The notes: generated by a model not told the origin, from the letters alone. A DNA stretch of 64,000 bases from Sphingopyxis sp. Root154 (GCF_001427105.1 NZ_LMGI01000002.1:62001-126000); one strand, 5' to 3'; positions 43,610 through 52,482 are shown, counted from the first letter of the stretch. Numbers and translations are program-made.

Positions 43610-43852
43610 ATGCCGATTTACTATTTCCACGTCCACCAGGACAATGTGCTGAAAATCATCGACAAGGAAGGGACCGAATTGAGCGATCTACGCGCCGCAA
43701 TCGCCTTCGCGGTGCTCTGCGCCCGGTCGCATGCGGCGGACGACGTGCTGCGCGGCCAGCTCAGATCGGACGATATGATCGAGATCGTCGACGCAAAGGG
43801 CAGCGCGTTGCACATGGTCCGCTTCGACGAAGCGATCGGGCTTTGCTCTTAA
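43610..43852 (+). CDS. DUF6894 family protein
   Basis: 80 residues starting MPIYYFHVHQDN, with IIDKEGTELSDLRAAIAFAV, the signature of this small alphaproteobacterial family of unknown function. The start at 43610 is chosen because the conserved sequence begins there. It has no signal or membrane segment. It is probably a stress-associated soluble protein. Confidence 0.88.
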   Translation: MPIYYFHVHQDNVLKIIDKEGTELSDLRAAIAFAVLCARSHAADDVLRGQLRSDDMIEIVDAKGSALHMVRFDEAIGLCS

Positions 43853-44004
43853 GGCTCTATCGCCTCCGGACCCGTCGAAACCGTCCCAGAAAAAGCTGCG
43901 AGAGTACGCCCCGCTCATTCGGCGGGCATGATGCAGCCTTTGGCGCCGCCGCGCGTAGCGATGCCGGGTTCAAACGGAAAGGCACCGTCATCGAGACGCC
44001 GTTG

Positions 44005-44121
44005 ATGATAGCAGGCGGACTGGCCGCAATCGCCATCGCGGTGGCCGCGATAGTCGGCAAGCTCCGTTCGAACTCGCGCGAATTCAACCGAGCATTATGG
44101 GGACAATGGCGCCGTGGCTAA
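44005..44121 (+). CDS. Possible small membrane protein, 38 residues
   Basis: ATG 44005 gives MIAGGLAAIAIAVAAIVGKL, a single membrane helix, and a short basic tail SNSREFNRALWGQWRRG. Weak start signal. It overlaps the next gene by eight bases. It could be a real small membrane protein or chance; no homology recalled. Confidence 0.35.
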   Translation: MIAGGLAAIAIAVAAIVGKLRSNSREFNRALWGQWRRG

Positions 44122-44557
44122 TCTTCAACACGCTTCAAATGATCGCACCGCCCGCGTTTCGGCCATCTCGAATATCGCCGATGCGCGCAGCAGGCGCGAT
44201 CGCGTCGGCGAGATCGCCGACTGGGTCGTCGGCAATATCCCGTGGTCGGTCGCGGTACCCGACTGGCATGGCTTCCATGACCGGTGGCCGCTTTTGTCGC
44301 GGGTCGAGCTCGCGGCGGTCGAAGCGGAGCTGCGCCGGCGCGGCGACGCGTTGAATCATCCCGGCGCCGATCTCGACGCGATCGCGGCAACATTGTGCGG
44401 CCGCCTGCCCTACTGGACCGCGGCGGCCGACTGGCTCACGTTAAACTGCGGCGAAGACGTCACGCATCCGGAGTTCGTCCGGCTCTTCGGCCAGTTGTCG
44501 CGCGCCGAGCTCATTCTCGCCGCCATAGAGCACAAGCGGCGGCTGCAACGACGCTGA
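44114..44557 (+). CDS. Hypothetical protein
   Basis: 147 residues from GTG 44114. Soluble, helical, with DWHGFHDRWPLLSRVELAAVE and a C-terminal LSRAELILAAIEHKRRL. Trp-rich central block (VVGNIPWSVAVPDW). No signal. Neither family nor function recognised. The start codon is uncertain. Confidence 0.6.
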   Translation: MANLQHASNDRTARVSAISNIADARSRRDRVGEIADWVVGNIPWSVAVPDWHGFHDRWPLLSRVELAAVEAELRRRGDALNHPGADLDAIAATLCGRLPYWTAAADWLTLNCGEDVTHPEFVRLFGQLSRAELILAAIEHKRRLQRR

Positions 44558-44620
44558 GTCAGCGGTCGGGCTCAATATAAGCGTCTCGGGGTGTCCGCGA
44601 ATTTGATGTATCCTCGGGCC

Positions 44621-44866
44621 ATGACCACCGGCCTGGAACGAGTCGCCCGTGCGCTATGCGAGCTGGATGCCAACCCGCACGACGCGACGATGGACGGCAA
44701 GCCGCTCTGGCAGAACTATCTGCCCGAGGCCTGGGCAGCGATCATGGCCCTTCGCGAACCCGATCACGCAATGATGAGTGCCGCCGCTCTCCAGGCCACT
44801 GAATCAGAAAAAGATCGCGTCGCAACGACATATCGGGCGATGATTGATGCGGCAATCGGTGGCTAG
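44621..44866 (+). CDS. Hypothetical protein
   Basis: 81 residues from MTTGLERVARALCELDANPH; a GTG ten codons earlier (44591) is possible. The C-terminal half is a helix with EKDRVATTYRAMIDAAIGG. Sequence like LERVARALCEL...NYLPEAWAAIMAL recurs in phage-encoded small proteins, from memory. No operon partner. Unknown function. Confidence 0.55.
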   Translation: MTTGLERVARALCELDANPHDATMDGKPLWQNYLPEAWAAIMALREPDHAMMSAAALQATESEKDRVATTYRAMIDAAIGG

Positions 44867-44899
44867 TTCCCCAAGCAAGGCAGTGGACCATTTTCTCCA

Positions 44900-44940
44900 A
44901 ATGGCCGTTAGCAGTCAGGCAGCTTTTAGGCGCGACCTCA
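44900..44940 (+). repeat. Dispersed intergenic repeat, copy F
   Basis: AATGGCCGTTAGCAGTCAGG with GCAGCTTTTAGG. Nearly identical to copy E at 38178. Confidence 0.5.
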
Positions 44941-44955
44941 AGAAAGCAGATACCA

Positions 44956-47433
44956 TTACGGCGTCTTCGCAACGAGGTCGCCCGCCGCTATCGTGCGATC
45001 AGCACCCTCAGGAATGATCAGCTCGAACCGCGTCCGGTCAGGATCGCTCAAGATGATGCGCCAGCGCCCGGGAGCAAGCCGCGTAGCGCCAAACCGGCCC
45101 ACAGCATTAGTAAATAGCGGCACCGGCTCGCGCTCGGGATGCGCTTCTTCCACCGCGGCTCCAGCGACCAGCGTGATCGGCTCACCATTCGTGCCGAGCA
45201 GGCGTCCGACGACGCTGACCATGTAATCGGACCCGACCGTCAACCGGTATCCGCTGCGATAGGCGGGCAGCAGCCGGAACGATCCCTCGCCAAGGTCGGT
45301 GCCGATCGGCGCATCGGGCGCCGTCACCAGCAGGCTGCGCTCGCTGTAGCTGCTGAGATTCGGTTGCAGCGCGGTGCCCATCGCGCCGCTGTTCGCGGTC
45401 GAAAAGCGGCCGTTGGCGTCGATGAAAAGGTCGGTGCCCTTCAGCGAGGAGTGCGCGCGGACGACCGCGAAACTGTCCTGGATCGGACGGCCGATCGAGA
45501 AACTGCCATCGGCGACCGCGAGCGAGGTGCCGAAGCGCAAAGAGCTGCGCTGCCCGGTCGATCCACCGAGGTCGCGGTCGAAAGTGCCGAAATGGCTGAA
45601 GCCCAGTTCTGCGCGGTTGCTGTAATAGATGCCGTTCGCGGTCGTCGCGACGCCAAGATCGCTATGTTCGACATCGGCGCTGAAATTATACGCCCCCGTG
45701 CCCGCGCCGCGATAGGTCTGATAGGTCAGCCGCTTGCGGTTGTTGCGGCTGTCATAATCCGAGCGCAGGCTCGACGCGCGGTCGAGGCGGAACACAAGCG
45801 ACAGGAAAACCCCGACGCGGTCTTGCCGACCCGCGCGTTCGTAACTGACGTCACCGGTCAGGTTCAGCCGCGGCGAAATGCGCCAGCCGCCTGTCGCGCG
45901 CAGGCTCGCGACATTTGGCTCGTCGGCGCGCCCGCGCGAATAGCGCGCGTCGAGGCCGGCATAGAGCGCGTCGTTGATCGCGCCATTATAGCTCGCGCCC
46001 GCGACATAGCGGTAGGGGTTCGACGGAAGCCCGACGCCGATCGGCGCAAAATTGCGGCTGCGCGTCTCGAACGACAGCGACAGCGCATCGGCGCCGCCGC
46101 TGCGCCGCGTGATCGTACGCTGAAAGGTCAGGATCGACGCCCAGCCCGACCCGACATCCTTGACGTGCGAGGCTGAAGCAAAGCCGCCGAACGAGCCGAT
46201 CGGTGTCGCGATCACCGTCTCGACCCCGCCCATCCAGCCATTGGGATCGGCCTGCGCATTGGCCCCGACGGTCAGCTGGTCGCTCAATCCGCGGCGATAG
46301 AAGCCGCTGAATGCCATATCGTTGCTGTAAACAGGTCCGCGCCGGCCGAGCGGCGCGAGCACGCCGGCGTAAAGGCCGAACTCGCTGAGCCCCTCGGCGA
46401 GTTGCGCCTGATCGAGAAAGATGTCGAAGTTGAACGATTCGGTGCGACCGGCATCGTCGGTGATCGTCAGCCGGACGTCATTCGAGCCCTGTGTGAAAGG
46501 GAAATCCTTGAGGTCGAAGGTACCGGGGTCGAGTTCGAGCCGCCGCACCAGCTGGCCGTTGACACGAACCTCGACGACCGAACGCCGCTCGATCCGGAAG
46601 CTGCGGTTGCCGCGCGGACGGATGATCCGCTGCGGGTCGAGCAGAGAATAGAAGCGCGAGATCGCCAGACCGCTGATCTCGGGCGCCGCCTGAAACCCGC
46701 GCGCCAGCGTCTGCAGATCGCCTCCTGCCCAGCGGACGAGATTATTCCGGTCGTCGTAAATGAAGCGCGTGCCGCGGCGCTGGAAATCGGCGCCGCGTGC
46801 CCCCGCCTGCCAGTTCGCTTCGCTTTCGAGCACCACCCCGCCTGCGCGCACCGCGCCGTCGAGAAAGGTGATCGGCGCAGCGAGCCCCTTGTCGGTGCCT
46901 TGCTGCACCCAGTCAATCGAGCCGCGGATGTTGAGATAGGCGCTGAAATCGGCGGGCGCGATGTAATTGACGGCCCCGCGAGCCGCATCATCACCAAGCG
47001 TGACCGAACGGGTCGCGCGGCTCGCGGGCGCAATCTCCATGACCAGTTGCAGCGTGAGCGGGTCGTAGCGGATGCCGACCCCGACGCCCTCCAGATCGGC
47101 GCGCCCGATCGTGCCATGTTCTTCTAGCCGCGCGCGCAGTCGCTCGATGAGCGCGGGCGCCAGCCGCGGCGCGAGCAGCGCGAGCAGGCGCTCAGCCGAA
47201 AAGCTCGCCTGTCCGCCGGGTTCAAGCGTGAGCGTCGTGTCCCCAAGATAGGCCTGCCCGTCGAGCAGCGGCGCGGTCAGCACCACTGCCCGCCCCGTCG
47301 GGTTCATCGCCGCACCGTCGGCGCCCGGATCGATGACCACGCGTGCGTCGGCGCCGGCTGGCGCCTGCGCATGGCCAGCGACCGGGATCGCCGAGGCGGC
47401 GAGCAAAAATCCTGCAATAAAAAGAGGGTTCAT
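44956..47433 (-). CDS. Fimbrial outer-membrane usher
   Basis: 825 residues, start ATG 47433 (MNPLFIAGFLLAASAIPVAG signal); a TTG at 47454, within a TTGA overlap with the chaperone gene, is the alternative. The N-terminal region is followed by a plug/barrel with VEVRVNGQLVRRLELDPGTFDLKDFPF and FNFDIFLDQ, then many paired strands with YDSRNNRKRLTYQTYRGAGT, and a C-terminal middle domain with LFTNAVGRFGATRLAPGRWRI. This is the PapC/FimD-like usher of the alternative/CsuD group. It threads pilus subunits across the outer membrane. Confidence 0.92.
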   Translation of the reverse strand: MNPLFIAGFLLAASAIPVAGHAQAPAGADARVVIDPGADGAAMNPTGRAVVLTAPLLDGQAYLGDTTLTLEPGGQASFSAERLLALLAPRLAPALIERLRARLEEHGTIGRADLEGVGVGIRYDPLTLQLVMEIAPASRATRSVTLGDDAARGAVNYIAPADFSAYLNIRGSIDWVQQGTDKGLAAPITFLDGAVRAGGVVLESEANWQAGARGADFQRRGTRFIYDDRNNLVRWAGGDLQTLARGFQAAPEISGLAISRFYSLLDPQRIIRPRGNRSFRIERRSVVEVRVNGQLVRRLELDPGTFDLKDFPFTQGSNDVRLTITDDAGRTESFNFDIFLDQAQLAEGLSEFGLYAGVLAPLGRRGPVYSNDMAFSGFYRRGLSDQLTVGANAQADPNGWMGGVETVIATPIGSFGGFASASHVKDVGSGWASILTFQRTITRRSGGADALSLSFETRSRNFAPIGVGLPSNPYRYVAGASYNGAINDALYAGLDARYSRGRADEPNVASLRATGGWRISPRLNLTGDVSYERAGRQDRVGVFLSLVFRLDRASSLRSDYDSRNNRKRLTYQTYRGAGTGAYNFSADVEHSDLGVATTANGIYYSNRAELGFSHFGTFDRDLGGSTGQRSSLRFGTSLAVADGSFSIGRPIQDSFAVVRAHSSLKGTDLFIDANGRFSTANSGAMGTALQPNLSSYSERSLLVTAPDAPIGTDLGEGSFRLLPAYRSGYRLTVGSDYMVSVVGRLLGTNGEPITLVAGAAVEEAHPEREPVPLFTNAVGRFGATRLAPGRWRIILSDPDRTRFELIIPEGADRTIAAGDLVAKTP

Positions 47434-47450
47434 GCGAACCGCCGAAGCCT

Positions 47451-48206
47451 TCAATTGTCGGGCGTGAACTGCGCCTCGATCCGCCCGCCGGGCTGCGGAA
47501 GGCGCATGGGCAAGGTCATCCGGCGCGTCTGGCCACCGCCGATCAGGCCATAGCCGAGCGTCTGCTGCAGCTCGGGACCCGAAATTTCCTTGCGGAAGAT
47601 TTCCTTGCCGTCGGGCGCGAACTGGATGACCCGCACGCGACCGCGCGACAAATAGCCGTGTGCCGCCGAGGCGTTGGCGACCGAGATCACGGGTGCCGGA
47701 TTGCCCTCGGTATCCTTGCCGATTTCGGCCGAGGCGATCGTCAAAGTCGGTTTCGCGCCGTCGGGCGACACGCTGACCAGCACTTGGAAATTATAGAGCA
47801 GTTGGACGTTCGATTGCGTGTCGTTCGTCTGCACCGGCAGCTGCGCCGCGGTGACGAAATAATGCTTGCTGCGCGCGAGCGCGGGATCGCCGACATATTG
47901 CACGCGAAAGCTCTGGCGCTGGCCGGGCTGGATCAGCGTCTGCGGCGGAAAGACCGCCAGCTCGCCGGGATCCTTGCCGGTCGCATTGACACCGTCGGGC
48001 GTGAGTTCGAGCCCCTCGATGCGCATTTCCACCGGCAGCGGCTTGTCGAAAGTGTTCTCGACCGTGATCACCTGGCTCATCGTCCGACCCGAGGTCGTAA
48101 GGTCGATGACCACCGGCTGGACGACCATCGCATAGGCGGCCACCGACACGGCGGCCGCGATCGTCACAGCGACAACCGCGCCGCCAAAACTCCTGAGCAA
48201 CTGCAA
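47451..48206 (-). CDS. Periplasmic fimbrial chaperone
   Basis: 251 residues from a TTG start (48206) placed seven bases after GAGGAG. The signal AVVAVTIAAAVSVAAYA precedes an immunoglobulin-like chaperone: QPVVIDLTTSGRTMSQVITVEN, FPPQTLIQPGQRQSFRVQYVG (the donor-strand region with conserved Arg) and KHYFVTAAQLPVQ. It belongs to the alternative chaperone-usher (CsuC/ EcpD-like) type. It binds subunits before handing them to the usher, whose gene overlaps the chaperone stop. Confidence 0.92.
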   Translation of the reverse strand: MQLLRSFGGAVVAVTIAAAVSVAAYAMVVQPVVIDLTTSGRTMSQVITVENTFDKPLPVEMRIEGLELTPDGVNATGKDPGELAVFPPQTLIQPGQRQSFRVQYVGDPALARSKHYFVTAAQLPVQTNDTQSNVQLLYNFQVLVSVSPDGAKPTLTIASAEIGKDTEGNPAPVISVANASAAHGYLSRGRVRVIQFAPDGKEIFRKEISGPELQQTLGYGLIGGGQTRRMTLPMRLPQPGGRIEAQFTPDN

Positions 48207-48334
48207 TGATCTACTCCTCGCCCGTTGCCCCACCCGCGCACGCGACGATGGACCGAAGGCGGTGATCCGCCAAGAAAGAAATCTGGTAATCATGACGTTA
48301 TCCATAAAGGCGACCGGCAATTCGCCGGCCGCCT

Positions 48335-48502
48335 TCACTTGGGGAGAGGGACCCCCAACCAGTCCGGCCGACCACCGAATGCGGGCATGTCGGCCATTCG
48401 TTCATATTCCGCCGCGAGAAACAGCAGGTCGGCCCGTTCCTGCGGCTCGGCGTCGAGCGCGCGAAGGCGAAGTTCGGCCGCCAGAGCTTTGGGATTGCAC
48501 AT
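48335..48502 (-). CDS. Small hypothetical protein, 55 residues
   Basis: Starts MCNPKALAAELRLRALDAEP at ATG 48502 with an AAGGA site. A soluble helical protein with no signal, ending GGRPDWLGVPLPK. It lies inside the fimbrial operon between the major subunit and the chaperone, after a hairpin. Unknown role, possibly regulatory. Confidence 0.6.
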   Translation of the reverse strand: MCNPKALAAELRLRALDAEPQERADLLFLAAEYERMADMPAFGGRPDWLGVPLPK

Positions 48503-48524
48503 GACCATATCCTTCGAAGTTAAT

Positions 48525-48557
48525 CCCGGCAGGCCTGTGGACGTAAGGCCTGCCGGG
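48525..48557 (-). terminator. Perfect 12-bp hairpin after the major subunit gene
   Basis: CCCGGCAGGCCT (48525-48536) and AGGCCTGCCGGG (48546-48557). On the minus strand it follows the subunit stop (48574) by 16 bases; the tail ATTAACTTC is a weak T tract. It probably lowers downstream expression and stabilises the subunit mRNA. Confidence 0.65.
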
Positions 48558-48573
48558 AACACCCCCCCAGGTG

Positions 48574-49134
48574 TCAGGCGGTCGGTGCGATCGTGATTTC
48601 GACCTTGCCGGCATAGGTGCCGGCGTCGAGGATCGCCGTCGAATCAGAGGTCAGGCCGCTGCCCACGGTCAGCGTGATGTTGTTCGCGGTCGCGGCGAGG
48701 CGGTCGCCGACCTGCGCCGAGGTGGCGGTCGAGGTCAGCGACTGGTCCGCCACCGGCGTCGTACCGCCCTTCGCACCCGTTGCGACCAGCGTCGCGGTGT
48801 AGTGGACGGTGTTGGTGTAACCGGTGGGCGAGTTGGGCGCGGCGGCGTTCACCAGCGGCTTGGCATCGACCGTGATCTTCGGGTTCGAACCGTTGCACTT
48901 GACCGTGAAGTTGCGGCTGAGGCCACCGGTGTTGCCGGTGAAGCCCGGATCGACGGTGCCGTCGGCCTTGGCAAGTTCGCCGAGCGTGATGCTGCCGGTG
49001 ATCGCGGTGACGGCCGAGCAGCGCGCTGCGACGGTGCCGGTCACGTCGACCGAACCAGCGGCCGACTGGGCAAAAGCGGGAGCGGCGGCGAAGGTCGAAC
49101 CGATGATCAGGGCCGAGAGAACAAGCTTTTTCAT
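48574..49134 (-). CDS. Major fimbrial subunit
   Basis: 186 residues, signal MKKLVLSALIIGSTFAAAPAFA. The mature protein starts QSAAGSVDVTGTVAARCSAV, with paired cysteines (Cys39 and Cys80-region), and shows the beta-strand pattern of a spore-coat-U/alternative pilin with Gly/Thr/Ala-rich strands and a final KVEITIAPTA donor-like strand. It is followed by a hairpin, typical for the most abundant product of an operon. A palindrome near 49215 lies in its promoter. Confidence 0.85.
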   Translation of the reverse strand: MKKLVLSALIIGSTFAAAPAFAQSAAGSVDVTGTVAARCSAVTAITGSITLGELAKADGTVDPGFTGNTGGLSRNFTVKCNGSNPKITVDAKPLVNAAAPNSPTGYTNTVHYTATLVATGAKGGTTPVADQSLTSTATSAQVGDRLAATANNITLTVGSGLTSDSTAILDAGTYAGKVEITIAPTA

Positions 49135-49214
49135 GTGATATCTCCAATCGAAAATCTGGAGGGGCTCTTCGCCCCGACGAGTTGGAGATAGGCTGGATCG
49201 GCTCCGGCCAATAT

Positions 49215-49240
49215 TTAGCGTCCGGCAAAAACGACGCTAA
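49215..49240. promoter_or_regulatory. Inverted repeat in the major subunit promoter
   Basis: TTAGCGTC (49215-49222) and GACGCTAA (49233-49240), ten bases apart, 81 bases before the major subunit start. CGCTAACT (49235-49242) recurs in the promoter of the spore-coat-U gene at 51397. Candidate binding site for the LuxR regulator at 51484. Confidence 0.5.
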
Positions 49241-49282
49241 CTTCGGGAATCATTTCCTATACCCGACGATATAGAAGCTGCG

Positions 49283-50320
49283 TCAGAGCCCCGCGCAGCT
49301 GGTCGCCGAACTCGCGGTGACGATCGGCGTGAAGGTAATGCTGATGATGTCGCTATAGTTGGTCGCTGGCGTCTTTGCCGAGCCGCCTTCCTTCAGCGTC
49401 GTGCGCAGCGGCAGCACCCCGGCGCTCCCGTCCATGCCCGCACGCGCGCAGGTGCGTGTGCCCAAACCGCTGTTCGAACTGATGTCCTGCCCCAGGAAGC
49501 GCGCGCTGTACCGGATCGTCTGCGCAGCGTTGGACAGGCTGCCGCCCGGATAGGTCAGCTTGAAATCATTCTGCGAGCGCATCTTGACCTCGAACGGTCC
49601 CGAGCTGCGCACGCGGAGCGAGTTCGACGCCGGGGTCGTATAGCGATCGGGCGCCGCGAGCACCGCCGCGGTCGTCGCGTCGCCGATCTCGCCGAAATCG
49701 AGCGGCGATCCGGCATAATAGGCTTGCAGCGCGCTCACCGTGTTGACGTTGATGCGGATCGTGCCGGTGTCGCGCGTCGGGACCGACACGCTCGCCATGC
49801 CATTCTCGCCCGAGCAGATATAAAGAAGGTCGAGGATGATCGGCTCCCCCGCCGACAGGTCGGTCCCCGGCGGCACGGTCACGCGCAGGTTGAGCGGCGT
49901 CGATGTGTCGGCTTGAAGCAAACTTCCGAAATCATAGCGGATCTCGCCCGCCGCGCCCGCGCCATTGTCCTTCGAATTGAGCGAACGCGGGCGTCCTGCG
50001 GTCGAACCCTCGGGATAGATGACGCGATAGCCATTATAGGTGACGTCGAGCACGGGCGATCCCGACGGCGAGACGAGAACAAGGCTGACCTCGCGCGTGC
50101 GGCCAAGCAGAAGCCCGCGGTTGCGCCGCAGGATTAGCGGCACCGTCGCTTCGGACAGGCCGCCGGGCGAAAAGGGGTCATAGGTGATGCTGGCGGGCGC
50201 AGTGGCGGCGCCGGTCACACCGCAAACCGAGGATATTTGCGATTGGGCGGCGGCAGGCTGCGCGAGCGCGAGTCCGCACGACAATCCCAGCGCTGATAAA
50301 CCGGCCGTCCAAACCCTCAT
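49283..50320 (-). CDS. Fimbrial tip/adhesin-like subunit
   Basis: 345 residues from ATG 50320, in an ATGA overlap with the gene upstream; an in-frame ORF extends to 51178 but overlaps other genes. Signal MRVWTAGLSALGLSCGLALAQPAAA. Two-domain beta-rich protein with SSVCGVTGAATAPAS, a pilin-like C-terminal domain, and cysteines in LYICSGENGM and TRTCARAGM. The size (345 against 180-200 for pilins) is that of a tip adhesin. It presumably ends the fibre and contacts the ligand. Confidence 0.8.
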   Translation of the reverse strand: MRVWTAGLSALGLSCGLALAQPAAAQSQISSVCGVTGAATAPASITYDPFSPGGLSEATVPLILRRNRGLLLGRTREVSLVLVSPSGSPVLDVTYNGYRVIYPEGSTAGRPRSLNSKDNGAGAAGEIRYDFGSLLQADTSTPLNLRVTVPPGTDLSAGEPIILDLLYICSGENGMASVSVPTRDTGTIRINVNTVSALQAYYAGSPLDFGEIGDATTAAVLAAPDRYTTPASNSLRVRSSGPFEVKMRSQNDFKLTYPGGSLSNAAQTIRYSARFLGQDISSNSGLGTRTCARAGMDGSAGVLPLRTTLKEGGSAKTPATNYSDIISITFTPIVTASSATSCAGL

Positions 50321-50673
50321 AGCTGAGGGGTTACGACGATCTCTAACGCGGTGCGAGTGGAGAGTGGCGTTGCACGAGCGCCCGCCACGGGAACGCGATT
50401 GATCAACGCGCCGTCCGCATCGATCATCCGTACTTCGGTCAGCAGAACCGGACGCGCCTGATTGCAGATCGCGCGTGCGGGCGTCACCTGCACCGCCGCA
50501 TTGGTCGCGGTGATTTTCATCGGATGGGCAACCCAGCAACGCGGCGCCACTTCGCCATAAATGGCGATCGGGTTCACCTCGTCCGCCATCGCCTGCGCCG
50601 CAAAGCCCATGCCGGCCAAAATAATCGCCGCGCGGGCGATCCGGTTCGAAATCAATATCGTAGGTGCCATCAT
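50317..50673 (-). CDS. Minor fimbrial protein
   Basis: 118 residues. Signal MMAPTILISNRIARAAIILAGMG runs to MADE. The mature part has RCWVAHPMKIT and AICNQARPVLLTEVRM with two cysteines forming a likely disulfide, and ends with a strand TRTALEIVVTPQL. Its stop overlaps the tip gene start. It is smaller than a normal pilin and may be an anchor or adaptor. Confidence 0.75.
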   Translation of the reverse strand: MMAPTILISNRIARAAIILAGMGFAAQAMADEVNPIAIYGEVAPRCWVAHPMKITATNAAVQVTPARAICNQARPVLLTEVRMIDADGALINRVPVAGARATPLSTRTALEIVVTPQL

Positions 50674-50735
50674 ATCGGACCCCGAAATAGGATCCGATAG
50701 TTAATAAGCGCGGATTCGAATTGTTCAACATGGCG

Positions 50736-51344
50736 TTAAGGACTGACACTGACGGTGATCGAAAGGGTATCGGTATAGCGACCCGCGGCAAGCGTATCGG
50801 TTCCCGAATAAGCGGGGGCGCTGACGCGCAGATACGACCCGTTCGCCTTGGTCGACGCGCCGCCGAGGCGGAGCCCGGTCGCGGTGCTCGCCGTGCCGCC
50901 AAAGGTGCAGCTGCCCCCCGCGGCAAGCATCGCGGCGGCGCAGGTGGCCGATGCATTGGTGCCATTGTCGGCGGCGACATAAAGCGCGACATTATACGGC
51001 GCCTTGGTCTGATATCCGGTGCCGCCCGTCGCCGCGTTGGCCATCCCCCCGTTCGCCGACGACACCGCGATCCGTGACGCGCCGGTGCAGTTGAGCTGGA
51101 TCGCAAAATCCTTGGTAAAGCCGGTCTTGTCGAAATCGGCCTGGTCGATGGTGCCGGTGGGCGCGCCGCCGGTCGCAAAGCCGCAGCGGCCGAGCACCGA
51201 CGCGCGCACTTCGACGCCGACCTCGACGCTGTTCACCGCGCCCTGCCCGACCGCATAGGCGGTGACCTGCGCGTGCGCATGCTGGCTGGCGATCACACTG
51301 ATCACCGCCAAGGCCAGCAAGATAAGGGTGCGCAGAAAGCCCAT
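50736..51344 (-). CDS. Spore coat U domain pilin-like protein
   Basis: 202 residues, signal MGFLRTLILLALAVISVIASQHAHA. It shows VEVRASVLGRCGFATGG with Cys, FAIQLNCTGASRIAVSS and ATCAAAMLAAGGSCTFGG, the cysteine pattern of the spore coat U/CsuA-B family. It is the most upstream gene of the fimbrial operon and is probably a pilus subunit or initiator. A CGCTAACT element lies 53 bases upstream. Confidence 0.85.
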   Translation of the reverse strand: MGFLRTLILLALAVISVIASQHAHAQVTAYAVGQGAVNSVEVGVEVRASVLGRCGFATGGAPTGTIDQADFDKTGFTKDFAIQLNCTGASRIAVSSANGGMANAATGGTGYQTKAPYNVALYVAADNGTNASATCAAAMLAAGGSCTFGGTASTATGLRLGGASTKANGSYLRVSAPAYSGTDTLAAGRYTDTLSITVSVSP

Positions 51345-51396
51345 GAATCGCCTGTCGTCGGTGACGGCCCGATGCCGCCAACTTGATCGACAGATG

Positions 51397-51404
51397 CGCT
51401 AACT
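51397..51404. promoter_or_regulatory. CGCTAACT element upstream of the fimbrial operon
   Basis: Shared with the major-subunit promoter repeat at 49215. Possible regulator site. Confidence 0.35.
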
Positions 51405-51483
51405 CTCGCGCGGGCGATATTCACCGGGAGGCGACAAAGCCGCTCTCCAACGGCGAAAAACCTCTATAACTTTCGGTATAAAT

Positions 51484-52110
51484 TCAAAGTCCGCGGTCTT
51501 GCGCGAGCAGGATCAATTCGGTCCGGCCGCGGATGCTAAGCTTATCGAAAACCTTGTGAAGATGTACTTTTACGGTTCCTTCGGTCAGCCCCAGCTCGTC
51601 GGCGATTTCCTTGTTGCGCAGCCCGCGCTTCGCGAGCGAGGCGACCGCGCGCTCGCGCCCGCTCAGCACCTCGAACGGATCACGCGGCGCATCCGGCGAC
51701 ATCGCCTGTTCCATCACGCGCTGCATTACATCCTGGTCGAGCCAGCGCCGCCCCTGCACCACGCTTTCGAGGCAGGTGAGCAAATCGCGCGGCGCGGTCG
51801 CCTTGATGACGATGCCATTGACCGATAACTGGATCGCCTCGCGCGCCAGTTCGTCGTTGAGGCCGCCGGTCAGCAGGACGACCGGGCGGTTGTCGCCGCG
51901 GCTGCGCAGCGTGCGCAATACGTCGAGGCCGCTTCGTTCGGGCATGCCATTGTCGAGGATTAACAGGTCGGGTCGCGCGCCGGCGAGCGTATCGAGCACC
52001 GCCGCGCCGGTATTGACCGTCGCCACCACATCGAAATTACTCTTGTCGAGAAGCGCCGTAATCCCTGCCATGGTGAGCGGATCATCGTCCGCCACGAGCA
52101 CTTTCGTCAT
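51484..52110 (-). CDS. LuxR/NarL family response regulator
   Basis: 208 residues. The receiver has DDD (8-10), D53 in LLILDNGMP, and IVIKATAP with the conserved K. The C-terminal LuxR helix-turn-helix (about 150-200) has LSGRERAVASLAKRGLRNKEIA and GLTEGTVKVHLHKVFDKL. It is the likely output of the phosphorelay encoded upstream and reads toward the fimbrial operon. It has its own upstream region of 88 bases. Confidence 0.94.
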   Translation of the reverse strand: MTKVLVADDDPLTMAGITALLDKSNFDVVATVNTGAAVLDTLAGARPDLLILDNGMPERSGLDVLRTLRSRGDNRPVVLLTGGLNDELAREAIQLSVNGIVIKATAPRDLLTCLESVVQGRRWLDQDVMQRVMEQAMSPDAPRDPFEVLSGRERAVASLAKRGLRNKEIADELGLTEGTVKVHLHKVFDKLSIRGRTELILLAQDRGL

Positions 52111-52197
52111 TTCAAATCCACCACGATGCTGTTGAATTTATATATTATCATCTGGCGCGAGCCATGGTCCACCCTCGCCATTAATCATAACAACCAA

Positions 52198-52482
52198 TCA
52201 GGCGCGATTTAGCTCCGCCATTCTGACCAGCAAATCCTGCGCCAGACTCGCAATCGTGTCGGTCGAAAGCTTGGCGTCGACCGCCTCCTCGACGCGCCGC
52301 GCAGCTTCGCCGATAGCAGCATAACCAAACATTCCTGCACGCCCCGCAAGACTATGACTTAAGCGCGCCAGTTCGGACCAGTCTTTGCGATCGAGCGCCG
52401 CGGCAATCTCCGTCGCGGCCTCGCCCGCCTGCGCGGCGAAGCGTTCGGCAATCGCGGCCAGACGCGCGTCGATTTCAGCCAT
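52198..52482 (-). CDS. Hpt phosphotransfer protein
   Basis: 94 residues, all helical. The Hpt motif ARLSHSLAGRAGMFG carries the phosphoaccepting H43. It passes phosphate between receiver domains. It overlaps the receiver gene by eight bases, so the kinase, receiver and Hpt genes form one unit. Confidence 0.9.
   Translation of the reverse strand: MAEIDARLAAIAERFAAQAGEAATEIAAALDRKDWSELARLSHSLAGRAGMFGYAAIGEAARRVEEAVDAKLSTDTIASLAQDLLVRMAELNRA

Noticed and set aside
49283..51178. 631-residue frame covering the tip adhesin and upstream genes
   Set aside because: Its first 286 codons are out of frame with three overlapping fimbrial genes; the true start is 50320, fixed by an ATGA overlap and a signal peptide.
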